Below, one piece after another: positions 47,081 through 56,068 of a DNA stretch of 64,000 bases. The position numbers and the translations under genes are program-made. Below the pieces are notes generated by a model. The model was not told the origin of the DNA and made no database searches. It saw only the letters and a list, made by a program, of their open reading frames with translations. This stretch comes from Yoonia sp. GPGPB17 (GTDB taxonomy: Bacteria > Pseudomonadota > Alphaproteobacteria > Rhodobacterales > Rhodobacteraceae). The stretch lies in NCBI RefSeq assembly GCF_037892195.1, contig NZ_JATACI010000002.1:1116001-1180000 (forward strand), in the 5' to 3' direction. The stretch's first letter is position 1. Each line of letters opens with the position of its first letter.

Positions 47081-48265
47081 TTAGCTGACCGCGAACTTCA
47101 GCAGCTTGATTGCCGCGAAATCGCTCACCGCACCGCCAACACGTTTGGTGGCATAGAACAGAACATGCGGCTTGGCAGAGAACGGATCACGCAACACACG
47201 CAGATCAGGGCGCTCTGCCACGGTGTAACCAGCCGAGAAATCACCAAAGGCGACCGACATGGCGTTGTCATCAATGTCCGGCATATCTTCTGCGATCAGC
47301 ACGCGGTATCCCATAAGGCGTGCAGGCTCGCCCTCGGCAATGCCATCGACCCAGACGAAACGACCGTCATTATCCTTAAGCTTGCGAATGTGGCCCGCGG
47401 TCTTGGAGTTCATCACAAAGGTCGCATTGGCGCGATATTCAGCACCCAACGCATAGACCAGATCAATGATCGGATCGGCGCGGGTGATGCCACCAGCCGT
47501 CTCGGAAGGGACATAGCCCAGATTGCCCCAGGTCCAGCTATCGTTTTCGACTGTGGGATAGGTCAGCAAACCCGTTGGCTTGTCGATACCATCACCTTCT
47601 ATGAAAGCATTCGCCTCAGCACGGGCAAATTTGTCAGCAATACGACCAGCCAACCAACCTTCGATGTCAAAGGCGCTGTCATCCAGCAAACGCTGCGATG
47701 CCTTTGGCAAGGCAGACAATTCATGCAGCGGAATAGATATCCGTTCAATCTTCGGCGTATCTGTCTCGGAAACGGCACTCGCCTCAGTCGCCCAGCCAGC
47801 GCCCATCTCGGAATGATCAACCAACACATCATAAGACGTCGCATCCACGTTCACGACACTCGCAATCGACCGGATCGAAGCGGTCGCTGACAGCGTATTC
47901 TGAATAGTGTCAGAAGTTTGCGGATCAACCAGATAACCGCCATCAGCCGCGACAGCCGTGCCCAGCGCCTTGCCTTCTAATTCAAGGCCGCGCAGCGCAT
48001 CATCATCGCCAGAACGCAGGTAGGCAGCAAAAGCCTTCTGGTGTGGTGCATCCTCGGATGCCGCAGCGCTGCGCGCGGTACGGGCATTGATCATCGTCTT
48101 TCGGTCCAGCTTATTCATCCGGTCATCCTGTTTTTGAAGTTTGGCATTCACGCCGTGGGAAAAGTCTTTGAAATCGCTCATGAACCCGGCAATCGCGGCG
48201 TTCAGTGCTTGGGCAGGAGACACATCTTCCCCGGCCCGAGACGTGGTCTCAGTCTTACTCATCAA
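47081..48265 (-). CDS. GTA g5 major capsid protein, HK97 fold
   Basis: 394 residues. N-terminal scaffold-like helical delta domain (residues about 1-100, ALNAAIAGFMSDFKDFSHGV), then the HK97 core: GGYLVDPQTSDTIQNTLSAT, HELSALPKASQRLLDDSAFD, ADKFARAEANAFIEGDGIDK, FVMNSKTAGHIRKLKDNDGR, LMGYRVLIAEDMP. The C-terminus is AIKLLKFAVS, as in other GTA capsids. Cleaved by the g4 protease. Confidence 0.95.
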   Translation of the reverse strand: MMSKTETTSRAGEDVSPAQALNAAIAGFMSDFKDFSHGVNAKLQKQDDRMNKLDRKTMINARTARSAAASEDAPHQKAFAAYLRSGDDDALRGLELEGKALGTAVAADGGYLVDPQTSDTIQNTLSATASIRSIASVVNVDATSYDVLVDHSEMGAGWATEASAVSETDTPKIERISIPLHELSALPKASQRLLDDSAFDIEGWLAGRIADKFARAEANAFIEGDGIDKPTGLLTYPTVENDSWTWGNLGYVPSETAGGITRADPIIDLVYALGAEYRANATFVMNSKTAGHIRKLKDNDGRFVWVDGIAEGEPARLMGYRVLIAEDMPDIDDNAMSVAFGDFSAGYTVAERPDLRVLRDPFSAKPHVLFYATKRVGGAVSDFAAIKLLKFAVS

Positions 48266-48294
48266 TCAATCCTTTGATCGTTGCTCGGGCGGGC

Positions 48295-48825
48295 TTAGTC
48301 CCGCGCCATCATTTGGCGCGCACCCTCGAATGCCGCAGCCATCTCGCGCAGTGCGGTCTCCGCCGGGTCGTCCCCCTTGGCCCCCACACGCGCATCAGGA
48401 AGCATCGGGAACGTCACCAACGACACCTCCCAAAGCTCCAACTCTGACAAAAGGCGTCCGCCCTTGTCATCCTTGCGGGCCTTCACAGTGCGATAGCCGA
48501 TGGACAGACCATCAATCGCCTTGGCCGCAATCAACGATGCCGCCTCGCGGCCCTTGGCCACATCGGTCAACAAACGGCCTTTGACCCAAAGTCCGGTGGG
48601 ATCCTCGCGGACCTCATCCCACACACCAATTGGTTGGGCCGGGTCGTGCTGCCAAAGCATCTTCACACCGCGCCCTTTGGCCAGAGATGTGCCGTAGGCA
48701 CCCTTCTCCACCGTATCGCCACCCTGATCGGGCTTGCCAAACAGCGACGCATACCCGCTGATGATCGTCCCGTCCGTCACTATCACTTCTGTGCCAAGTG
48801 CACAAAACTTGTGTTCCAAATTCAT
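48295..48825 (-). CDS. GTA g4 prohead protease (HK97 type)
   Basis: 176 residues. Peptidase S78/U35 features: TIISGYASLFGKPDQGGDTV, MLWQHDPAQPIGVWDEVRED (active His), AIDGLSIGYRT (active Ser) and ELWEVSLVTFPML. Matures the capsid. Its ATG overlaps the g3.5 stop (ATGA). Confidence 0.95.
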   Translation of the reverse strand: MNLEHKFCALGTEVIVTDGTIISGYASLFGKPDQGGDTVEKGAYGTSLAKGRGVKMLWQHDPAQPIGVWDEVREDPTGLWVKGRLLTDVAKGREAASLIAAKAIDGLSIGYRTVKARKDDKGGRLLSELELWEVSLVTFPMLPDARVGAKGDDPAETALREMAAAFEGARQMMARD

Positions 48826-49037
48826 GATGGAGCTCCACTCAGCGCTTTTACAATTTCAAAAACCAACAACCCGGCACAGCCGCAAACAATCATCCAGATT
48901 TGCCATTCCAGCCGGGACACCATGAACTCGATCCGGCCCAACCGGACGTCCACCTGCGCAAACCAGAAATCCGACACCGGAGGCGGGGCATCCCTCAGCG
49001 GCTTGCCATCCATCTCCACAACATTACGCGCCATCAC
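48822..49037 (-). CDS. GTA g3.5 head formation protein
   Basis: 71 residues: N-terminal MMARNVVEMDGKPLRDAPPP, then FWFAQVDVRLGRIEFMVSRL and a C-terminal membrane helix (WQIWMIVCGCAGLLVFEIVK). Position between portal and protease is that of RcGTA g3.5, whose family is needed for head formation. Overlaps g3 by 14 bp. Confidence 0.88.
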   Translation of the reverse strand: MMARNVVEMDGKPLRDAPPPVSDFWFAQVDVRLGRIEFMVSRLEWQIWMIVCGCAGLLVFEIVKALSGAPS

Positions 49038-50205
49038 TAACCTCCAGTGCTGGCAAACCCAAAAGCGACCGTTTTTCGGTATCGGTTAAGAATGCAGCTT
49101 CGCTGACCCTGCGCCATTGCGCATCACGTTCCGCTGACAAGGCGGGGATCTGATCCAGATCGGGCCGTATAGCGACATCCTCGTCTGTGTAATCCGACAG
49201 CCAGGCCGCAATCGTACTCAGCACCCGTGTCGCCAGCGGCAAGACCGTCAACCGATAAAACGCCCGGTTCGCCTCCTGGTAATTCGCATAGGTCGCATCG
49301 CCCGGAATACCCAACAGCATCGGCGGCACCCCATAAGCAATCGCAATCTCGCGCGCAGCGGCCTCTTTGGTTTTCTGAAACTCCATATCCGATGGCGAAA
49401 AGCCCATCGGCTTCCAGTCCAGCCCGCCTTCCAGCAGCATCGGTCTGCCTGCATTGCGCGCGCCCTGGTGCTGCGTCTCCATCTCGCCCAACAACCGATC
49501 ATACTGATCAGCTGTCAGTGCAGATTGCCCATCCGCCCCGCGGTACACAATCGCGCCGGATGGGCGCGCCGCATTATCCAACAACGCCTTCGACCAGCGC
49601 GAGGCCGCGTTATGCACATCAATGGCCGAAGCTGCGGCTTGCAAAGCCGAAAACCCATAGTGATCATCCTGCGGGTGAAAGCTCTTGATATGACAAATCG
49701 GGCTCAGCCCCTCGGTCACGGCAAACCGGTGTTTACGGCCATTGACCATGTATTCATAACCCACAGGCCAGCCATCGGCACCCGGCACCACAGACATCCG
49801 GTCAGAGCGCAGCACATGCATCTCAACCGGCAGCGCGTCATGGGCCACAGCCTCCAGATAGCCATTGCCCGTCAACAACAGTTGGCCGAACAACGCCTCC
49901 AGAAGTTCCGCGCGGCCCTGCCCTGCATTCGGGCGCGCCAACAAAGCCTGCACCGGATGCGTCTCGTAACGCCGGTCTGCGTCCTGCAAAACAACGGGCA
50001 AAGCCGCCGCCGCCTCGGCAATCAGTTTCACCGCACGAAACCCAATCGGATTGCTCGAAAAACCCGCTTTTGTCAGCGACACGACATCCCGTGGCGTCCA
50101 CGCAACGCGACCGGCACCAGACATCGCCATCACGCGCCCCGTGGCCGAGGCCTTCGCCTCAACCAGCGCCGCATCTGGCTTGGTACGGTTTAAAAATTCA
50201 AACAT
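49024..50205 (-). CDS. GTA g3 portal protein (HK97 family)
   Basis: 393 residues: AGRVAWTPRDVVSLTKAGFS, NPIGFRAVKLIAEAAAALPV, YLEAVAHDALPVEMHVLRSD, ICHIKSFHPQDDHYGFSALQ, YGVPPMLLGIPGDATYANYQ. Dodecameric portal for DNA entry, working with the g2 terminase. ATG 50205 has an ACGAGGAG site. Confidence 0.95.
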   Translation of the reverse strand: MFEFLNRTKPDAALVEAKASATGRVMAMSGAGRVAWTPRDVVSLTKAGFSSNPIGFRAVKLIAEAAAALPVVLQDADRRYETHPVQALLARPNAGQGRAELLEALFGQLLLTGNGYLEAVAHDALPVEMHVLRSDRMSVVPGADGWPVGYEYMVNGRKHRFAVTEGLSPICHIKSFHPQDDHYGFSALQAAASAIDVHNAASRWSKALLDNAARPSGAIVYRGADGQSALTADQYDRLLGEMETQHQGARNAGRPMLLEGGLDWKPMGFSPSDMEFQKTKEAAAREIAIAYGVPPMLLGIPGDATYANYQEANRAFYRLTVLPLATRVLSTIAAWLSDYTDEDVAIRPDLDQIPALSAERDAQWRRVSEAAFLTDTEKRSLLGLPALEVSDGA

Positions 50206-50319
50206 TAAAAACTCCTCGTGCTTAAGCCGGTGGTGACCATCTGCAGTTCACGAAAAACAATTTCGCTGAAAGGATTTAGGAAATCGCGACAGCACCGTTC
50301 TGGACAGTGCGCAACACCC
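50206..50319 (-). other. Short gap between GTA g2 and g3
   Basis: 114 bp, no gene. It contains GCTTAAGC at 50220-50227, identical to the coding scars; being non-coding it cannot be tested by frame. Confidence 0.4.
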
Positions 50320-51675
50320 TCAAAGCCCACGAATACTGGGGTTGCGCCACTTTGCGGCAGGCTCAATCATCAAATCATACAGCGCCCACACCAACGCATC
50401 GACACGATCCGGCGATCCCTTGCCTTCATATCCACGCGTCGTCATCTGCGCCATCTGATCTTCCAAGTCGGACAGCCCCCGCAGGTGAGACACCCGGCCC
50501 TGTTCATAAAGCGCTGCAATGGGTTCCGCCCTTGCCACCTTTCCGCGCGAAGCATGGACAGACCGGTAGGGCACCAACGCATCAACGCCGCGCACCACGG
50601 CCTCCACCATATCGCCACCTTGATTGACCTCAGCCACCAGTCGATCCGCACCATGCCTGCGCATCGCCGCTATTGCAGCCTCTGCCCAAACTGTCGGGCG
50701 CGCCGCCGAAAGGCTCGCATCCTCAAGCACGACTGCACGCCAGTCATGCACATCACCTTTCATGGAAACACCCGCCACAACGATCCCGCATTCATCAGAG
50801 CCCGCATGCGACGTCCCTGGTGGATCAATCGCCACAACGATGCGGTCCAGCGCTGGCAATGCATCGACCTGACACCCCGCCAGATCATCCGAAGTCCAAA
50901 GCGCGCCCTCAACCTCGGTCAGCATCACGCCATCCATCTCCTGACGGCCCAACGACGTACCGCCATAGCGCCCCTCAATCTCCTTCAGGAAACTCGCCGC
51001 CAAATTGGCCCGGTTGGCCTGTGTTGCTGCATGAGTGACGACCGTCGTATCCAGATCCAGCAAATCACGCAGCATCTGCGAATTGCGTGGGGTCGTCGTC
51101 ACACAGGCCCGTGGGCTATCGCCAAGGCGCAAAGCAAACTGCAACATGTCCCATGCTTCACCGGCCCGACGCCATTTGGCCAGCTCATCCGCCCAAACCG
51201 CATCAAACTGCGGGCCCCGTAAACTATCAGGATCATGGGCCGAAAACACCTGTGCCTCCGCCCCATTCGGCCAAACCAGCATGCGGCGGCCTGCAATCCA
51301 ATCAGGGCGACGGTCCGGCGGGCAGACGGACAAAAGACCGCTGTCCCCAAACACCATCACCTCGCGTGCTTGGTCCATCGTTTCTCCGACCAGGGCAACA
51401 CGCCGGGCAGCTCCCGGCGCGTGGGGCAACGCCCCCTCAACCATCTTGCGCACCCATTCGGAGTAAGCACGGGTTTTCCCCGCCCCACGCCCACCCAGGA
51501 TCACCCAGGTCCGCCAGTTACCGCTTGGTGCGATCTGATGCGGCATCGCCCAAAAGTCGAACAGATAGGGCAGCGTTACAATTTGCTCTGGTGTCAGGAT
51601 CGCAAGGAAATCCTTCTGCCAAGAGGCTCTCGCGGAGGCGATTAAGTCGGCACCCAACTTGATCTCTGACTGCAT
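50320..51675 (-). CDS. GTA g2 terminase large subunit
   Basis: About 451 residues. ATPase Walker A GGRGAGKTRAYSEWV, Walker B-like AVWADELAKW, followed by the C-terminal nuclease with acidic residues (VVAIDPPGTSHAGSDECGIV, VAEVNQGGDMVEAVV, RVDALVWALYDL). Packages host DNA by a headful mechanism. The start is uncertain: ATG 51675 is used here; ATG 51720 would lengthen the overlap with g1 to over 200 bp, and the conserved domain begins only at WQKDFLAILTPEQIV. Confidence 0.92.
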   Translation of the reverse strand: MQSEIKLGADLIASARASWQKDFLAILTPEQIVTLPYLFDFWAMPHQIAPSGNWRTWVILGGRGAGKTRAYSEWVRKMVEGALPHAPGAARRVALVGETMDQAREVMVFGDSGLLSVCPPDRRPDWIAGRRMLVWPNGAEAQVFSAHDPDSLRGPQFDAVWADELAKWRRAGEAWDMLQFALRLGDSPRACVTTTPRNSQMLRDLLDLDTTVVTHAATQANRANLAASFLKEIEGRYGGTSLGRQEMDGVMLTEVEGALWTSDDLAGCQVDALPALDRIVVAIDPPGTSHAGSDECGIVVAGVSMKGDVHDWRAVVLEDASLSAARPTVWAEAAIAAMRRHGADRLVAEVNQGGDMVEAVVRGVDALVPYRSVHASRGKVARAEPIAALYEQGRVSHLRGLSDLEDQMAQMTTRGYEGKGSPDRVDALVWALYDLMIEPAAKWRNPSIRGL

Positions 51676-51937
51676 CGTAGTCGATGGCGTCTGCGTCTGG
51701 GTCGATTCCGAGTTTGGCATGAAATGCGTCCTCAGCGGCCAGCACTTTCAGGTGCGCCGCATGCAAAAGGTCTAGTTTTGTGCATATTGCTTTAAGATTG
51801 GGCGACGTGACTTCCTTCAGGTCCGCCGCCATCTCTTCCAATCGTGCCCGAATATCGCGGGATAACTTGTCTATCTCGGCTGCCCTGTCGGCGGCTGATC
51901 TAAGGTCATCCGACCTTTCATTATTCTCTTCATACAT
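51518..51937 (-). CDS. GTA g1 terminase small subunit
   Basis: 139 residues as read. Charged helical protein: SAADRAAEIDKLSRDIRARL, NLKAICTKLDLLHAAHLKVL, KLGIDPDADAIDYDAVRDQV, matching the GTA TerS pattern. The last 40 residues overlap g2 in another frame and look unlike a natural end (NCNAALSVRLLGDAAS), so the true stop may be earlier or a small frameshift may be present near 51650. Confidence 0.82.
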   Translation of the reverse strand: MYEENNERSDDLRSAADRAAEIDKLSRDIRARLEEMAADLKEVTSPNLKAICTKLDLLHAAHLKVLAAEDAFHAKLGIDPDADAIDYDAVRDQVGCRLNRLRESLLAEGFPCDPDTRANCNAALSVRLLGDAASDRTKR

Positions 51938-52032
51938 CGTAATTCAGACCTGTAAGGGGGCTTCCGTTACGGTCGAGCGGCAGGGAAAGCGACACACGCC
52001 CACCCGGTCTTCTAGCAGGTGTTAACTACCTT

Positions 52033-52053
52033 ATTGACAGGTCAAATGTCAAT
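52033..52053. promoter_or_regulatory. Palindrome ATTGACA-N7-TGTCAAT at the GTA promoter
   Basis: Arms ATTGACA (52033-52039) and TGTCAAT (52047-52053), with a further TTGACA at 52059-52064. Located about 100 bp upstream of g1. Could supply a -35 element or a regulator site; GafA is one candidate known from RcGTA, not shown here. Confidence 0.5.
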
Positions 52054-52082
52054 CGAACTTGACACGGCGGGCGGTCGCGACA

Positions 52083-52097
52083 TTAATCATTGATTAA
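52083..52097. promoter_or_regulatory. Full CtrA box upstream of the GTA cluster
   Basis: TTAA-N7-TTAA exactly (TTAA 52083-52086, TTAA 52094-52097), the consensus for the response regulator CtrA. It lies 146 bp upstream of the g1 start and after the mltG stop. CtrA is required for GTA production in Rhodobacter capsulatus, so direct control is plausible here. Confidence 0.65.
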
Positions 52098-52110
52098 CAA
52101 AAACAGATAC

Positions 52111-53270
52111 TTACCCGTCGTTTGCGCGTTCCGCCTCAATCTGACGCCAGACCGCAACATTACGGTTGTGATCATCCAGATTGGTCGCAAAAGCGTGACC
52201 ACCTGTACCGTCCGCCACAAAGAAGATGTACTCGGTCGTGTCAGGATCGAGGGCCGCTTCTATCGCGGCCTGTCCGGGGTTCGCAATCGGAGTGGGTGGT
52301 AAGCCCTCAATAACATAGGTATTCCAGGGCGTTGCTCCGCGCAGTTCACTTTGCCGCAGTCCACGTCCCAACACACCTTCACCGCGTGTGATGCCATAAA
52401 TCACCGTCGGGTCTGTCTGCAGACGCATGCCACGGTTCAGACGGTTCACAAAAACGCTTGAGACTTGACGGCGCTCGTCAGGGACACTGGTTTCTTTTTC
52501 GATAATGCTGGCAAGAATCAATGCCTCTTCCGGTGTCTCCAACGGCAAGCCCGTCACCCGGTTCTGCCAGGCCTCCATCAGGATCGTCTCTTGTGTTTCG
52601 CGCATCCTGTTCAACACCGATGACACCGTTTCGCCCTCAGACACATCATAGTTACGCGGGGCCAAAGACCCCTCTGCAGGTGGCTCTGTCACATCATCCT
52701 GTAGGATGTCTAAGTCACCCAATGCATTCATGATCTGCCAACTGGTTGCCCCTTCGGCAATAACAAGGCGGAAGGTGGCGCTGCCATCGGCCTTCACATC
52801 TTGGTAAGGTGCTTAAGCGGTTCTTCATCAGACACGACAAAGGTGGCCAGTTCGACAAACTGATTGGTCTCGGGATCCAGCTCACGCACATCCACGATGG
52901 TGCGATTGATCCCTACGCGATAAATCACCTCAGCCCCGCAAGTATTGCGGCCGCCACGTGTGACAATATCAACGATCTCTTCCATTGATGCTTGTTCTGG
53001 CACCCGAAACCGGCCTTGCTTTAGCTGGCTGGACTTATCTGCATAGTCAGCACCGACCTCAAAGATGAACGCAGATGAAATAGCCCCCTTCTCGACCAGG
53101 TCAGCACCCACCCCGTCAAAGGTGCCACCTCTGGGCACTTCAAGACAAATTGCCACCTCGAGTGGCCCCGCAGCCTGATAGGTGCGCGCGCCCCACGCCA
53201 CGATGCCCGCCAGCAAAAACAGACCAACGATCAGAAACGTAAAAGCATTCGACGCGATGTGGCGCCACAT
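52111..53270 (-). CDS. mltG: Endolytic murein transglycosylase MltG (frameshifted)
   Basis: 385 residues after repair. N-terminal membrane anchor (FTFLIVGLFLLAGIVAWGA), LysM-like part, then the YceG catalytic domain: LASIIEKETSVPDER (active Glu), FVNRLNRGMRLQTDPTVIYG, TPWNTYVIEGLPPTPIANPG. It terminates peptidoglycan strands. The frame breaks at 52811-52818; GCTTAAGC to GCCGGC gives EEPPAPYQDVKADGSATFR. ATG 53270 overlaps the fabF stop (TGATG), so the two are coupled. Confidence 0.93.
52811..52818. other. GCCGGC-type frameshift scar in mltG
   Basis: GCTTAAGC; GCCGGC (minus two bases) joins the two mltG halves into a 386-codon frame. Confidence 0.85.
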
Positions 53271-54529
53271 CAGTCCACTTTCCCGAAGACAACACTGGCA
53301 TTGGTCCCGCCAAATCCAAAGGAGTTCGACAGCGCAATATCAATTTTTGCAGGGCGTTTTTCATTGGCGCAGAGATCCACAACGGTCTCGCAATCAACGG
53401 TATCAAGGTTGATCGTCGGCGGCGCCACCTGATCCCGGATCGCCAGAATCGAGAAGATCGCTTCAATCGCACCTGCGGCACCGAGCAAATGCCCGGTCGC
53501 TGATTTTGTCGACGACATCTTCAGTGTCGATGCCGCGTCCCCAACCAAACGCTCCACAGCACCCAGCTCAATCGTATCCGCCATGGTGGATGTACCATGC
53601 GCGTTCACATAGTCGATCTGACCTGGCTTGATCCCCGCATTGCGGCACGCCGCACGCATTGCACGCTCGGCACCCTCATGGTCAGGCGGCGGGGCGGTAA
53701 TGTGATGCGCATCACCACTCAACCCATATCCCAAAACCTCAGCATAGATCTTGGCACCACGGGCTTTGGCATGCTCATATTCCTCAAGCACAACAATACC
53801 TGCACCTTCGCCCATGACAAAGCCGTCACGGTCGGCATCCCAAGGGCGGCTTGCCTTGGTGGGATCATCATTGTGCTTTGTGCTCAAGGCTTTACAGGCG
53901 TTAAACCCAGCCATTCCTATCTCGCAAATCGCAGCCTCAGCACCACCCGCTATCATGACATCGGCATCGCCATGCTGAATCAAACGAGAGGCATCGCCAA
54001 TCGCATGCGCCCCTGTCGAACAGGCCGTGACAACGGCATGGTTCGGCCCGCGGAAACCATATTTGATCGAAACCTGACCCGAGATCAGGTTGATCAGCGC
54101 GCCGGGCACAAAGAAGGGTGACACACGTCGCGGGCCTTTCTCGGCCATCATAACAGCGGTGTTGGCGATGGAATTCAAACCGCCAATGCCCGATCCAATC
54201 ATGACGCCGGTGCGCTCCAAATCTTCGCGATCCTCTGGGGCCCAGCCAGCATCCTCTATCGCTTGCTGTGCAGCGGCCATGCCAAAGATGATAAAGGTAT
54301 CCACCTTACGCTGTTCTTTGGGATCAAGATAATGATCCGCGTTAAAGGTACCATCAGATCCATCACCCAAAGGCACCTCGCAGGCGTATTGCGTCGTCAA
54401 TCGGCTGGGATCAAATCCTGTGATCGTGCCCGCACCCGAATGCCCGTCTAAAATCCGTTCCCAGGATTTTTCCACACCGTCTGCCAGGGGTGTGACCAAC
54501 CCCAGACCTGTCACAACAACTCGACGCAT
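53270..54529 (-). CDS. fabF: Beta-ketoacyl-ACP synthase II
   Basis: 419 residues. Condenses acyl-ACP with malonyl-ACP in fatty acid elongation. The Cys-His-His triad is in TACSTGAHAIG, NAHGTSTMADT and KSATGHLLGAAGA. Start MRRVVVTGLGLVTPLADGVE. Co-transcribed with mltG downstream; part of a fabD-fabG-acpP-fabF cluster interrupted by a PilZ-like gene on the other strand. Confidence 0.97.
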   Translation of the reverse strand: MRRVVVTGLGLVTPLADGVEKSWERILDGHSGAGTITGFDPSRLTTQYACEVPLGDGSDGTFNADHYLDPKEQRKVDTFIIFGMAAAQQAIEDAGWAPEDREDLERTGVMIGSGIGGLNSIANTAVMMAEKGPRRVSPFFVPGALINLISGQVSIKYGFRGPNHAVVTACSTGAHAIGDASRLIQHGDADVMIAGGAEAAICEIGMAGFNACKALSTKHNDDPTKASRPWDADRDGFVMGEGAGIVVLEEYEHAKARGAKIYAEVLGYGLSGDAHHITAPPPDHEGAERAMRAACRNAGIKPGQIDYVNAHGTSTMADTIELGAVERLVGDAASTLKMSSTKSATGHLLGAAGAIEAIFSILAIRDQVAPPTINLDTVDCETVVDLCANEKRPAKIDIALSNSFGFGGTNASVVFGKVD

Positions 54530-54692
54530 ATGATGCCCTCACCTCTTGGCGTATTTCGCTCACTGATAGCCCAGCGGGGGACCGAGGGGCAAGGGCAGCA
54601 ATCAAGATCGGCAAGGATCAGACCTGAGCGTTTCATCATGGCTTAAGGCATTGATGATACCTCTTGCACAACCACGGAAGGGTAACAACGGA

Positions 54693-55613
54693 ATGCGGCG
54701 CCTGGGATTGGCCATCAGCCTCGTCATTGGAACGCTCAGCACAGGTACATCTGTGCAAGCGAACTGCGACCTGATCGACAGGCTCGACAAACTGCACATC
54801 ATCCAGTCACGGCTTGCCCGCGATCCCGATACGATCCTCTTTGCGACAGACATTCGCCAGATCCGCATCGCAAGCGCCGGGATCAGCGACAGAGATGCGG
54901 TCAGCGCCGTGGACGGAAACAGTTTTACCGGACATGGGGCAGATGTGGTGCGGTTCTTGCAAAACACAAGGGCATTGCTGCAACGCGCAAGCCTTGACGA
55001 TCCGCAATCGGTGCGCCCACATTTCGATAGCCGAACAAGGGAAAACCTGTCACAGATCGGCGCACATCTGACAAACCTGCGCTGCAACGACATACAAATC
55101 GCGATCGACACGGCACAGACAGCAGAACGTGGCTCTGGTGGCAACAGCGACGCAGAAGACCTTGCCCAGGTAGCAGAGACGCTCACTCGTCTCGCGGAAG
55201 AGGTTTTTCGGCCCCGCACACTACTGATCATTTTACTGGTGGCGATCGCCATATCTTTGGTTTTGCCAATAATACGGCATCAAGCGCATCTACGCAAAAG
55301 ACGCGCGAAACGGCACAATACCACCTACACAACAGACTACATCTTTAACAGCAGCCAAACCAACGGCATGTTGATTGACATCAACTGTCACGGCACAAAG
55401 CTACGGCATGAAGGTGACAACCCGATCCCCTTAGGCACGACCGTCAATATCTCAATTTGTGATAACTGGGTGGATGGCACCGTGATGTGGAGCAATACCC
55501 ACTATAGCGGCGTGTTGTTCCGCAAGGCCATCACCTTGTCAGACGTGCAAACGATCTGCGAGGCCGAAACAACCACTAAAAAGCAAAACGACGCCCAAAC
55601 GGGCGCCGCCTAG
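54693..55613 (+). CDS. Membrane protein with C-terminal PilZ-like domain
   Basis: 306 residues from ATG 54693. Signal peptide (LGLAISLVIGTLSTGTSVQA), a periplasmic domain at about 25-175 with a Cys pair (ANCDLIDRL, NLRCNDIQ), one membrane helix (LLIILLVAIAISLVLPIIRH), a basic stretch (RKRRAKRH) and a cytoplasmic beta domain (GMLIDINCHGTKLRHEG, WVDGTVMWSNTHYSGVLFRK) with PilZ-like strands. The RxxxR and D/NxSxxG motifs are not clearly complete, so c-di-GMP binding is uncertain. Sits between acpP and fabF on the opposite strand. Confidence 0.72.
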   Translation: MRRLGLAISLVIGTLSTGTSVQANCDLIDRLDKLHIIQSRLARDPDTILFATDIRQIRIASAGISDRDAVSAVDGNSFTGHGADVVRFLQNTRALLQRASLDDPQSVRPHFDSRTRENLSQIGAHLTNLRCNDIQIAIDTAQTAERGSGGNSDAEDLAQVAETLTRLAEEVFRPRTLLIILLVAIAISLVLPIIRHQAHLRKRRAKRHNTTYTTDYIFNSSQTNGMLIDINCHGTKLRHEGDNPIPLGTTVNISICDNWVDGTVMWSNTHYSGVLFRKAITLSDVQTICEAETTTKKQNDAQTGAA

Positions 55614-55630
55614 CAAATCTGTCGTAACGC

Positions 55631-55864
55631 TTACTGTGCGCCGTCGATGAACTTTACCGCATCACCAAATGTCTGAATGGTTTCAGCAGCGTCATCAGGA
55701 ATTTCAATGCCGAACTCTTCTTCAAAAGCCATGACCAGCTCAACAGTGTCGAGGCTGTCAGCGCCCAGATCATCAATAAAGGACGCAGCTTCCGTCACTT
55801 TGTCTTCTTCAACACCAAGATGCTCTACAACAATCTTGCGTACACGGTCTGCAACGTCGCTCAT
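55631..55864 (-). CDS. acpP: Acyl carrier protein
   Basis: 77 residues, acidic, with the phosphopantetheine Ser in [16 protein letters not shown]. Carries growing acyl chains for FAS II. Convergent with the PilZ-like gene, 17 bp apart. Confidence 0.98.
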   Translation of the reverse strand: MSDVADRVRKIVVEHLGVEEDKVTEAASFIDDLGADSLDTVELVMAFEEEFGIEIPDDAAETIQTFGDAVKFIDGAQ

Positions 55865-55885
55865 ATCAAATCCTTACGTTTCTAG

Positions 55886-55919
55886 GGGCTTGCGCCCGTT
55901 GTTCCTCGGGCTTTCGCCC
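55886..55919 (-). promoter_or_regulatory. Tandem mini-hairpins in the acpP 5' region
   Basis: Two four-base stems GGGC-N4-GCCC, at 55886-55897 and 55908-55919, within 55 bp of the acpP start. They might modulate acpP mRNA stability or translation. Confidence 0.3.
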
Positions 55920-56068
55920 ATTCTTTTGCGCCTTTGCAGGTCGCGGTCCTTATCTGCGTCGCACAACATTTGACGTAGGGTCACATGTGCCTTTCAGCAA
56001 ATCTGCGTGGCCTATAACAGAGAAATCCGCAATGGCAAACGCTTTCGGTCGCCGAAAGTGACGACTTG

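Larger units (their letters stand above)
38133..51937 (-). mobile_element. Complete RcGTA-type gene transfer agent structural cluster
   Basis: Seventeen genes in the canonical order g1, g2, g3, g3.5, g4, g5, g6, g7, g8, g9, g10, g10.1, g11, g12, g13, g14, g15, all minus strand, with many ATGA overlaps. No integrase, lysis or replication gene and no attachment sites were seen, as expected for a domesticated headful particle that packages host DNA. Three genes (g7, g10.1, g13) carry small frameshifts that I attribute to sequence error. A CtrA box lies upstream of g1. Confidence 0.95.

Noticed and set aside
47089..47096. GCTAAGGC-like string (minus strand) at the GTA capsid stop as another scar
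   Set aside because: The capsid ends KLLKFAVS, the normal GTA capsid end; extension would add unrelated residues.
38133..51937. Intact prophage
   Set aside because: Gene order and families match RcGTA; no integrase, repressor, replication or lysis genes and no attachment repeats.
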